From NCBI GenBank assembly GCA_903867275.1, contig CAIPQY010000454.1, positions 1-5,024 on the forward strand: DNA of 5,024 nt, written 5' to 3'. This DNA is from an uncultured bacterium. Lineage in GTDB: Bacteria > Planctomycetota > Phycisphaerae > Phycisphaerales > SM1A02. The notes under the pieces are model-generated. The model did not search any database. It worked only from the letters and a program-made list of their open reading frames with translations, and was not told the origin of the DNA. A program made the translations under genes and the position numbers. Shown piece by piece: positions 1-5,024 of the stretch (position 1 is its first letter; each line of letters begins with the position of its first letter).

Positions 1-4
1 CCAA

Positions 5-343
5 TCAAATCATGGCGGCCAAGCGATCTCCAATTTCGCGCCAATCCGGCTGTTCTGTCATATGGCACCACGACCACCTAGTCGCTGCCGCAACCCTCTC
101 TTCGGGTAGCTGCATCGCGGTAAGCACATGACTCGGCGTGTAACTTGCAGAAGTACAGGCTGATCCGTTTGAGATTGCTACCAGGTCCTTAAGGCCAATC
201 ATGACGGCCTCGGAGTCGATGTCACCGAAACTGAGGTTGAGCGTACTCGGGAGGATCCGCGACAGGTCCCCATTGATCATCGGGTTCAGTGGCGCCATTG
301 CCGTTAGCAGGGCGTCTCGAAACGCGATGCAGGCCTCACGCCC
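5..343 (-). pseudogene. C-terminal fragment of a DndA-type cysteine desulfurase (N-terminus missing)
   Basis: The minus-strand frame ending in TGA at 5-7 encodes about 112 residues that read as the C-terminal end of a PLP-dependent cysteine desulfurase. This enzyme takes sulfur from L-cysteine as a persulfide on a mobile-loop Cys. The loop is visible as [17 protein letters not shown], with the catalytic Cys codon at 155-157 and 49 residues after it. The NGSACTSxSYxPSHVL loop and the following RWSWCHMT segment resemble DndA (DNA phosphorothioation) more than housekeeping IscS, which has a [20 protein letters not shown]-type loop. Upstream, family-like sequence (GREACIAFRDALL, INGD, LPSTLNLSF) continues to about 340. 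Beyond that the frame is antisense to an amidotransferase gene, so the PLP-lysine domain is absent. G+C is about 56% over 1-300, against about 69% next door. A product from this piece alone should be inactive. The desulfurase identity is firm; the DndA subtype is from memory of the family and less sure. Confidence 0.8.
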
Positions 344-350
344 GAGTATC
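325..350. other. junction of two head-truncated genes
   Basis: Here the minus-strand desulfurase homology ends and the plus-strand amidotransferase homology begins. Both genes lose their N-terminal coding parts at the same place and point away from each other. Desulfurase-like sequence (GREACIAF) occupies 317-343 and amidotransferase-like sequence (LTPEYLE) starts near 335, so the exact breakpoint is uncertain by about 10-15 bp. G+C changes across this point. No transposase, inverted repeat or attachment site is visible at it. A deletion joining two divergently transcribed genes, an insertion or inversion edge, or an assembly chimera would all look like this. Confidence 0.7.
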
Positions 351-898
351 TCGAGAGCATCCGCGGTTCCGACGCGGCGCATCCCTTCACCGATCCGCGA
401 TTCAAGGAACGCCCCGATCTGGCGGCCACCGAGCTGCTGCTGCGCACCTACCTGCTCAGCAACGGCATCAACCAGTGCGACCGCCTGAGCATGGCGGCCA
501 GCGTGGAGTGCCGCCTTCCGCTGGTCGACTACCGGCTGGTGGAGGTGGTGATGGGTCTGCGCATGCGCATGGAGGACTGGCGCGATCCGCCGAAGGCCTG
601 GCTGATCGACGCCACGCGCGACCTGCTGCCCGACGCGATCTTCAACCGCCGCAAGCGCGGCTTCACCACGCCGTGGAAGCGCTGGATGACCGCGATCGCG
701 AATCGCTACGCGATGCACCTGCACGACGGCGAGCTGAAGCGCGCCGGCATCCTGAGCGTGCAGGGCGTCGAGTTCGCCTCGAACCCCTTCGACGCGCTGG
801 GCCGCCCCAGGCCGCTCTCGATGCCCGTCATCGTGCTCGAGGAGTGGGCGCGCGGCATGGCGGCCAAGCGGCGCGAAGCGGTGCACGCCCGACGCTGA
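335..898 (+). pseudogene. C-terminal fragment of a glutamine-hydrolysing asparagine synthase-type amidotransferase
   Basis: The plus-strand frame, open from 308 to the TGA at 896-898, carries about 187 residues matching the end of the synthetase domain of AsnB-type enzymes. It aligns by eye with the complete copy in this window: LLSNGINQCDRLSMAASVEC and then RLPLVDYRLVE correspond to LADHNLTYTDKMSMAVGVEA and then RVPFLDLDLVE, and RRKRGFTTPWKRWM corresponds to RPKTGFGAPLRKWM. The N-terminal glutaminase domain with Cys2 and the ATP-binding SGGLDSS loop are absent. A TAG at 305-307 closes the frame upstream, and the first in-frame ATG (491) lies inside the domain, so this is not a functional gene as it stands. 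Codon use and G+C match the downstream genes. It is a diverged paralogue of the intact copy, not a recent duplicate. It converges on the acyltransferase with a 28-bp gap. Confidence 0.85.
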
Positions 899-900
899 TT

Positions 901-916
901 GCGGCATCGAAGCCGC
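901..916. terminator. small hairpin between convergent genes, possible bidirectional terminator
   Basis: GCGGC at 901-905 pairs with GCCGC at 912-916 around a 6-nt loop. It lies 2 nt past the plus-strand stop (898) and 10 nt past the minus-strand stop (927). It is the only strong inverted repeat in the 28-bp convergent gap. There is no T-run on either side, so a classical intrinsic terminator is not shown. The role is inferred from position only. Confidence 0.3.
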
Positions 917-926
917 GCGTCGCGGA

Positions 927-1493
927 TCAGTCGCAGAAGTGCGGCGGAATGACGGGACCATCCAGGGCCGCGTCGTGTCGGCGACGATCGTCGGCCGAAG
1001 CGAAGCGATCACGGATCTTGCGCGCGGGAATGCCGGCCCAGATCTCGTACGCCGGCACGTCCCTGGTCACCACGGAGTTGGCGCCGATCACCGCGCCCCG
1101 GCCGATCGACAATCCCTGCATCACCACCGAACCCACGCCGATCCAGGCGTCGGCACCGATGGTGGTGGCCTTCTGCTCGGGCCTGCCCGCGAAGATCATG
1201 GGCGTGCCCGGCACGTCGATGCGATGGTCGGCGCCCACGATCGAGACGCGCGGCGCCAGCATGGTGTAGCGGCCGATCGAGACGTTCTTGCCGATCACGC
1301 AGCCATTGCCCACGTACACGTGCTCCGCGATGCGCACATCACGGGCGATCTCGATGCCGGCCAGCGTGCTGATGTAGGCGGTGGGGTGCACATGCCGAAG
1401 CCCGTGGCGCGTGCGAACCCACCACATGCGTGCGGTGCGGATGCCGCCTCGAAGCGGACCGTTGCCGACAAGCTTCCGGATCACATTACCCAT
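927..1493 (-). CDS. hexapeptide-repeat (left-handed beta-helix) O-acyltransferase
   Basis: This 188-residue protein belongs to the left-handed beta-helix acyltransferase superfamily (maltose/galactoside acetyltransferase, WcaF and related polysaccharide enzymes), which usually transfers acetyl from acetyl-CoA to a sugar hydroxyl in the cytoplasm. Imperfect [LIV]-G-x4 hexapeptides cover roughly residues 43-145, in two blocks: IEIARDVRIAEHVYVGNGCV then IGKNVSIG, and TTIGADAWIGVGSVVMQGLS then IGRGAVIGANSVV. The loop between the blocks (VGADHRID) carries His90, the likely catalytic base. The C-terminal VPAYEIWAGIPARKI segment is the usual cap that follows the coil in these enzymes. The length is typical. 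The start is supported by AGAGGAG 8 nt upstream. The gene overlaps the end of the upstream glycosyltransferase by 8 bp, so the two are probably translationally coupled. Acetyl as the donor and a glycan as the target are inferences from family and neighbours. Confidence 0.9.
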   Translation of the reverse strand: MGNVIRKLVGNGPLRGGIRTARMWWVRTRHGLRHVHPTAYISTLAGIEIARDVRIAEHVYVGNGCVIGKNVSIGRYTMLAPRVSIVGADHRIDVPGTPMIFAGRPEQKATTIGADAWIGVGSVVMQGLSIGRGAVIGANSVVTRDVPAYEIWAGIPARKIRDRFASADDRRRHDAALDGPVIPPHFCD

Positions 1494-2679
1494 GGGTTGG
1501 GCTCCTCTCGAGTGGACGTGGGCGAAGCCAGAACAGGTCGTCGGCGGGTTCGCCGTCGACGGCCCGCAGGATCACCTGGGTCTGGAATTCCGGGTTCCAG
1601 AAACGGTCGATCATGGTCCGGCAGGCCTGATTGGTGGCTGGATCGATCTGCGGCGAGCGGATCCAGGGCTCGATCGCGTCCGCCAGGCTGCGCACGTCAC
1701 CTTCCTGGAACAGTGATCCGGTGACGCCGGGCACGATCGACTCGAACTCGGGCATCTGCGCCTCGGGGTTGCCGTGCGAGACCACGGGCACGCCGAAAGC
1801 GAGCGCATGCATGGCCGTCAGTCCCACCATGCCGGGCGCCACGCACACGTTCGATGCGCGCAGCACCTCGCCGATGCGGCCCTCGTCGTAGCACGCGCCA
1901 AGGAACGCCACGCGCAGTCCGAGGCGCTTCGCGTGCGCCTCCAGCGCGGCGCGCTCGGGGCCATCGCCCACCAGCGCGATGTTGGCGTCGTGGCCGCGCT
2001 CGCGCAGCATGGCCACCGCGTCGAACAGCATGTCCAGACGGCGCAGCCTGGTCAGGCGCGTGGTGCAGCTGATGACCGGCGTGCGATCCTCGCCGAAGAG
2101 CTCGCGGCGCACCTCGGCGGGTCGGCCGGTCGGGATGCGCGACAGCGCCTCGCGCTGCGCGGCCACGTCCAGGCTGTTGCTGACCACGTGCACGTGCGCC
2201 GGATCGAAGCCCTGGTCGATGGCGATCGTCTTGGCCCACCGCCCGTACAGGAGCAGATCATTGGCGAGACGGTAGAAGGCGTTGCGCACGGCCGAACTCG
2301 CCCCTCCCGGGGTCTTCGTCCAGCCATGCGTCCAGAACAGCACGCGCTTGCCGGTCAGTCGCGCCAGCGCCGCCGCCACCCACGTGGAGAGGTATTTCGG
2401 ACTGCCGAGAAAGACGATCGCGCCCCAGCGCGGCGACAGCGCGAGCCGCACCAGGCCCGACTGCCACATGATCGACTTCCACACCCGATGGCACGCCGCG
2501 CGATGGAAGCGCACGCGCGCGCTCAGTTGCGCCGGCTTGATGTCCGAATCGAAGTCGCGGACGTCCCCGATGAAGTGCCATTCGTGCGTGTCGTCGCGCG
2601 CGAGCGACTCCACGACGGCACGGCGGTAGTGCGCGAAGAAGTGGTACACCACCGCGACGCGCATGGGGGGTGTGGACAT
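1486..2679 (-). CDS. GT4-like glycosyltransferase (GT-B fold)
   Basis: About 397 residues, with the two Rossmann-like halves of a GT-B retaining glycosyltransferase. The N-terminal acceptor half begins MRVAVVYHFFAHYR and includes TSVHG-type sequence (FWTHGW, 116-120). The C-terminal donor half (about 200-345) has the VISCTTRLTRLRRLD start, ALVGDGPE (235-242), VAFLG and PGMVGLTAMHALAFGVPVV (282-300). The usual GT4 E-x7-E pair is replaced: the second Glu position is His291 and no Glu sits at the first. There are no obvious membrane segments, so it should act in the cytoplasm or at the inner membrane face, adding a nucleotide-sugar-derived residue to a lipid-linked glycan; donor and acceptor are unknown. 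An ATG at 2739 would add 20 residues (rich in Pro, His and Arg, with no family look). I prefer 2679, or 2664 (MRVAVV), because the family starts at the first beta strand. No start has a convincing Shine-Dalgarno. It is the first gene of a two-gene operon with the acyltransferase. Confidence 0.87.
   Translation of the reverse strand: MSTPPMRVAVVYHFFAHYRRAVVESLARDDTHEWHFIGDVRDFDSDIKPAQLSARVRFHRAACHRVWKSIMWQSGLVRLALSPRWGAIVFLGSPKYLSTWVAAALARLTGKRVLFWTHGWTKTPGGASSAVRNAFYRLANDLLLYGRWAKTIAIDQGFDPAHVHVVSNSLDVAAQREALSRIPTGRPAEVRRELFGEDRTPVISCTTRLTRLRRLDMLFDAVAMLRERGHDANIALVGDGPERAALEAHAKRLGLRVAFLGACYDEGRIGEVLRASNVCVAPGMVGLTAMHALAFGVPVVSHGNPEAQMPEFESIVPGVTGSLFQEGDVRSLADAIEPWIRSPQIDPATNQACRTMIDRFWNPEFQTQVILRAVDGEPADDLFWLRPRPLERSPTHG
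1502..1508 (-). promoter_or_regulatory. ribosome binding site of the acyltransferase, inside the glycosyltransferase gene
   Basis: The minus strand reads AGAGGAG, then 8 nt, then the ATG at 1493-1491. It lies within the last codons of the glycosyltransferase, supporting coupled translation and fixing the acyltransferase start. It is the clearest Shine-Dalgarno in the window. Confidence 0.75.
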
Positions 2680-2697
2680 GGCGGTGGATGGTAACGC

Positions 2698-2747
2698 TGC
2701 ATGCCCCGCCGAACGGCGCGGTCCATGACCGGGATGCATTCCCGCCG
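2698..2747 (+). repeat. imperfect direct repeat TGCAT-N(1-2)-CCCGCCG
   Basis: Copy one is at 2698-2711 (TGCAT, 2 nt, CCCGCCG) and copy two at 2735-2747 (TGCAT, 1 nt, CCCGCCG). Their starts are 37 bp apart, both within the divergent promoter region. Twelve matching bases with a 1-nt indel could be a paired regulator site, or chance in GC-rich DNA. Confidence 0.3.
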
Positions 2748-2753
2748 TAGCAT
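2725..2753 (+). promoter_or_regulatory. weak sigma70-like promoter candidate for the amidotransferase
   Basis: ATGACC (2725-2730, 4/6 to TTGACA) and TAGCAT (2748-2753, 4/6 to TATAAT) are separated by exactly 17 bp. Transcription would begin around 2760, only a few bases before the ATG at 2763, giving a leaderless or near-leaderless message. That agrees with the lack of a Shine-Dalgarno there, but 4/6 matches are common by chance. Confidence 0.25.
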
Positions 2754-2762
2754 GCGCCGACC

Positions 2763-4658
2763 ATGTGCGGCATCCTCGGTTTCCAAGGCGGCTTCGCGGC
2801 CTCGTCGCTCCAGCAAGGCCTCGCGTGCATCGCGCACCGCGGGCCCGACGATGGCGGAACCTTCGTGGACGAGCAGGCGCAGGTGGGCCTGGGCCATGCC
2901 CGTCTCTCCATCATCGACCTGTCGCCGCTTGGACACCAGCCCATGGCCTCCGACGACGGCAAGGTGCAGCTGGTCTTCAACGGCGAGATCTACAACTACC
3001 GCGAACTGCGCGCCGAGCTCGAATCAAAGGGCCATCGCTTCCGCGGGCACAGCGACACTGAAGTGCTCCTGCACATGTATCTCGAGCACGGCACCAGCAT
3101 GCTGCCGCGCCTCAACGGCATCTTCGGCTTCGCGCTGTGGGATGCGCGGTCGCGCGTCACGCTGGTGGTGCGTGATGCGCTGGGCGTGAAGCCCGTGTAC
3201 TACGCGCAGACCGAGCGCGGCGTGGCGTTCGGCAGCGAACTCAAGGGGCTGCTGAAGCTTGCGCCGGAGGCGAAGGAACTCGACGCCGCCGCGTTGCACC
3301 GCTACATGAGCTTCCTGTGGTGTCCTGGCGAGGGCACGCCGTTGAAGCGCGTGCGCAAGGTGCTGCCCGGTCAGGCGCTCGAGATCCGCGACGGCCGCGT
3401 GGCACGCGCCTGGATCTGGTACGAGCTGCCGGTGTTCCGCGGCGTGCGCCCCGACCTGTCCGAGCAGGCCGCGATCGAGGGCACGGTGGCGCATGTCCGG
3501 CAGGCCGTGCAGCGCCAGATGGTGGCCGACGTGCAGGTTGGTTCGTTCCTGTCGGGTGGACTCGACTCGAGCGCCGTGGTGGCATTCGCGCGCGAGCAGA
3601 GCCCCGACATCCGCTGCTTCACCATCGAGGCGGTGGGTGGTCAGGAGGAGGGCAACACCGATGACCTGCCCTACGCGCAGCGTGTGGCGAAGCATCTGAA
3701 CGTGAAGCTGGACGTGGTGCGCATCGACGCCGACCGCATGGCGGGCGATCTGGAGGAGATGGTGTGGCAGCTGGACGAACCGCTGGCCGACCCGGCGCCG
3801 CTGAATGTGCTCTACATCAGCAAGCTTGCGCGCGAATGCGGCATCAAGGTGCTGCTGTCCGGCTCGGCAGGCGATGACCTGTTCACCGGCTATCGCCGTC
3901 ACCGCGCCATCATGGCCGAGCGCGCCTGGTCGTGGCTGCCGGCCTTCGCGCGATCCGGCCTGGAAGCCGCCACCGGCCGTCTGGATCAGCGCCGCGCATG
4001 GAGCCGTCGTCTGGCCAAGCTGTTCCGCGGCGCGGGTCTGGACGCGGATGCGCGTCTGGCCAACTACTTCGTGTGGAGTCGTGAGGCCGACCTGATGGGC
4101 CTGTACACACCGGCGTTCCGCGCACAACTGGGTGCGGAGCGCGCGGTGCAGCCCATGCTGGATTTCATCCATCCGCTCGATGGCAAGGCGTCGCCACTGC
4201 AGCGCATGCTGGCGCTGGAGCAGCGCTTCTTCCTGGCCGACCACAACCTCACCTACACCGACAAGATGTCGATGGCGGTGGGGGTGGAGGCGCGCGTGCC
4301 GTTCCTGGACCTGGATCTGGTGGAGTTCGCCGCGCGCATTCCGGATGGACTGAAGCAGCGTGGCAGCGTGGGCAAGTGGGTGCTGAAGCGTGCCATGGAG
4401 CCGTACCTGCCCCACGACGTGATCTACCGGCCCAAGACCGGCTTCGGCGCGCCGCTTCGCAAGTGGATGCGATCGGACCTGAAGCCGCTGCTCGATGGCA
4501 TGCTTTCCGCCGACAGCCTGCGTCGCCGCGGACTGTTCGATCCGCAGGCGGTGCAGCGCCTCATTCAGGCGAACGCATCAGGTGAAGTGGACGGCAGTTA
4601 CACGCTTCTCTCCCTGCTGTGCATCGAGATCTGGTGCCGCCGGTTCGTGGATCGATAA
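2763..4658 (+). CDS. asnB: asparagine synthase (glutamine-hydrolysing) family amidotransferase
   Basis: Complete 631-residue AsnB-type enzyme. The N-terminal class II glutaminase domain (about 2-210) has the nucleophile Cys2 in MCGILGF, HRGPDD (25-30), HARLSIIDLS, FNGEIYNY (72-79) and SDTE (97-100). The synthetase domain (about 240-630) has the PP-loop SGGLDSS (264-270), LDEPLADP (337-344), SGSAGDDLFTGY (366-377), DKMSMAVGVEARVPFLD (500-516) and RPKTGFGAPLRKWM. Glutamine is hydrolysed in the first domain and ammonia is channelled to an adenylated carboxylate in the second. The loop that reads SGEGSDE in E. coli AsnB is SGSAGDD here. Length and this loop resemble the polysaccharide-cluster members of the family, such as the WbpS type of O-antigen loci. 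With a glycosyltransferase, an acyltransferase and a sugar-type oxidoreductase alongside, amidation of a uronic acid or similar carboxyl is more likely than asparagine supply, but this is inference. The ATG at 2763 is fixed because Cys must follow the initiator Met. The symbol is the family name only. Confidence 0.93.
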   Translation: MCGILGFQGGFAASSLQQGLACIAHRGPDDGGTFVDEQAQVGLGHARLSIIDLSPLGHQPMASDDGKVQLVFNGEIYNYRELRAELESKGHRFRGHSDTEVLLHMYLEHGTSMLPRLNGIFGFALWDARSRVTLVVRDALGVKPVYYAQTERGVAFGSELKGLLKLAPEAKELDAAALHRYMSFLWCPGEGTPLKRVRKVLPGQALEIRDGRVARAWIWYELPVFRGVRPDLSEQAAIEGTVAHVRQAVQRQMVADVQVGSFLSGGLDSSAVVAFAREQSPDIRCFTIEAVGGQEEGNTDDLPYAQRVAKHLNVKLDVVRIDADRMAGDLEEMVWQLDEPLADPAPLNVLYISKLARECGIKVLLSGSAGDDLFTGYRRHRAIMAERAWSWLPAFARSGLEAATGRLDQRRAWSRRLAKLFRGAGLDADARLANYFVWSREADLMGLYTPAFRAQLGAERAVQPMLDFIHPLDGKASPLQRMLALEQRFFLADHNLTYTDKMSMAVGVEARVPFLDLDLVEFAARIPDGLKQRGSVGKWVLKRAMEPYLPHDVIYRPKTGFGAPLRKWMRSDLKPLLDGMLSADSLRRRGLFDPQAVQRLIQANASGEVDGSYTLLSLLCIEIWCRRFVDR

Positions 4659-4736
4659 ATCCGCCGTTTCGGTTGGAAGTGAAGCCCGAAAGGGGCCGAT
4701 AGGATGACCTGCCAACGCGCAGCTCACATCCCCTTC

Positions 4737-4740
4737 GAGG
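4737..4740 (+). promoter_or_regulatory. weak ribosome binding site of the bi-domain oxidoreductase
   Basis: GAGG lies 4 nt before the ATG at 4745, closer than ideal. The 86-bp gap after the amidotransferase stop contains no convincing terminator: the only hairpin, GCCC/GGGC at 4684-4696, has 4 bp and no T-run. Read-through from the amidotransferase gene is therefore plausible. Confidence 0.4.
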
Positions 4741-4744
4741 CCCC

Positions 4745-5024
4745 ATGAAGCAGATCCTGCAATCCCTGAAGACCGGTGCCACCGAGGTGGCGGAAGTGCC
4801 CTGCCCGACCGCACGCCGCGGACAGTTGCTGATTCGCACCTCGCGCACCCTGGTGTCCGTGGGCACCGAGCGCATGCTGGTGGAGTTCGGCAAGGCCGGA
4901 TGGATCGAGAAGGCCCGCCAGCAGCCCGACAAGGTGCGCATGGTGCTGGACAAGATCAAGACAGACGGCCTGATGCCCACGCTGGAGGCCGTGTTCAACA
5001 AGCTGGACCAGCCGCTGCCGCTGG
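4745..5024 (+). CDS. bi-domain oxidoreductase, Zn-alcohol-dehydrogenase-like N-terminus (partial, runs off right edge)
   Basis: The first 93 codons begin MKQILQSLKTGATEVAEVP and continue with LLIRTSRTLVSVGTERMLVE, FGKAGWIEKARQQPDKVRMV and TDGLMPTLEAVFNKLDQPLP. From memory, this matches the start of the bi-domain oxidoreductases found in many polysaccharide clusters. In those, a GroES/medium-chain dehydrogenase-like domain is followed by a Gfo/Idh/MocA sugar dehydrogenase domain, giving about 700 residues. Only the beginning of the first domain is inside the window; the NAD(P)-binding sites and the second domain lie beyond it and are predicted, not seen. In such clusters it is often followed by a heparinase-II/III-like protein and a glycosyltransferase. 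It would oxidise or reduce a sugar or sugar nucleotide in the cytoplasm; the substrate is unknown. It is same-strand with the amidotransferase and may be co-transcribed. Confidence 0.88.
   Translation, partial: MKQILQSLKTGATEVAEVPCPTARRGQLLIRTSRTLVSVGTERMLVEFGKAGWIEKARQQPDKVRMVLDKIKTDGLMPTLEAVFNKLDQPLPL

Larger units (their letters stand above)
2680..2762. promoter_or_regulatory. divergent intergenic region between glycosyltransferase and amidotransferase
   Basis: These 83 bp separate two genes transcribed away from each other, so promoters for both must lie here or inside the neighbouring coding starts. The region holds two GCATGC palindromes (2699-2704 and 2750-2755), a short inverted repeat CGCCG-AA-CGGCG (2707-2718) and the imperfect direct repeat listed separately. 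If the glycosyltransferase starts at 2739, the region shrinks to 23 bp. No known operator is recognised. Confidence 0.5.

Noticed and set aside
11..870. Exact 15-bp repeat CATGGCGGCCAAGCG at 11-25 and 856-870, with a shorter variant at 490-503
   Set aside because: It lies inside coding sequence, in different frames of different genes (Met-Ala-Ala codons in the plus-strand copies), and does not coincide with the junction. Probably chance in GC-rich DNA.
344..1012. Extension of the desulfurase frame leftward-reading from 1012, which would make a 335-residue fusion protein
   Set aside because: This stretch is antisense to the amidotransferase fragment and part of the acyltransferase, and shows no desulfurase features such as the PLP-lysine region. 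The frame is open only because of high G+C.
1774..2694. Long plus-strand open frame opposite the glycosyltransferase (306 codons)
   Set aside because: The Arg/His/Ala-rich translation has no recognisable motif and is the antisense shadow of a gene with clear GT-B motifs.
3024..4415. Long open frame antisense to the amidotransferase gene (463 codons, minus strand)
   Set aside because: Its His/Arg/Gln-rich composition matches no family, and it mirrors a strong coding gene; high-GC codon bias readily produces such antisense frames.
4684..4696. GCCC/GGGC hairpin after the amidotransferase gene as a terminator
   Set aside because: The stem is only 4 bp with no T-run, too weak to call.
4673..4705. 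TTGGAA and TAGGAT as a promoter for the bi-domain oxidoreductase
   Set aside because: The spacer is 21 bp, too long for a sigma70 promoter, and each box matches only 4/6.
1..5024. CRISPR arrays, tRNA or rRNA genes, insertion sequences, integrases
   Set aside because: No regularly spaced repeats, tRNA-like or rRNA-like sequence, transposase motifs or terminal inverted repeats were found on reading both strands.

Overview
The window is GC-rich (about 69% G+C over 361-660 by hand count) and tightly packed. Gene content and base composition fit the edge of a surface-polysaccharide (O-antigen, capsule or exopolysaccharide) cluster of a high-GC proteobacterium. That assignment is inference, and I cannot name a genus. 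Four genes are confidently readable: a glycosyltransferase, a hexapeptide-repeat O-acyltransferase, a complete asparagine-synthase-type amidotransferase, and the first 93 codons of a bi-domain (Zn-ADH plus Gfo/Idh) oxidoreductase that runs off the right edge.

Layout. Positions 5 to about 343, minus strand, hold the C-terminal third of a cysteine desulfurase of the DndA type (DNA phosphorothioation family), with the N-terminal part missing. From about 335 to 898, plus strand, lies the C-terminal part of an asparagine-synthase-type amidotransferase, also missing its N-terminal part. The two headless genes meet at about 325-350, where G+C steps from about 56% (1-300) to about 69%. This is the most unusual point of the window: a deletion, insertion or inversion scar, or a chimeric assembly join. 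Positions 899-926 are a short convergent gap with a small hairpin. From 2679 down to 927 on the minus strand, a GT4-fold glycosyltransferase and an acyltransferase form a two-gene operon with an 8-bp overlap. Positions 2680-2762 are a divergent intergenic region with weak promoter-like elements and an imperfect direct repeat. The complete amidotransferase (2763-4658, plus) is followed after 86 bp by the start of the bi-domain oxidoreductase (4745 to the edge, plus).

How the parts fit. The glycosyltransferase would add a sugar to a lipid-linked repeat unit and the acyltransferase would O-acylate a sugar. The amidotransferase probably transfers glutamine-derived ammonia to a carboxyl group, for example a uronic acid of the glycan, rather than making free asparagine. 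The bi-domain oxidoreductase would act on a sugar or sugar nucleotide in the same pathway. The truncated desulfurase does not belong to this pathway by family, and its different base composition suggests a separate origin.

I do not see a complete undescribed system here. The candidates for a second look are the junction with its DndA-like remnant, the pair of dissimilar AsnB-type genes, the altered synthetase loop of the intact one, and the glycosyltransferase lacking the usual Glu pair.
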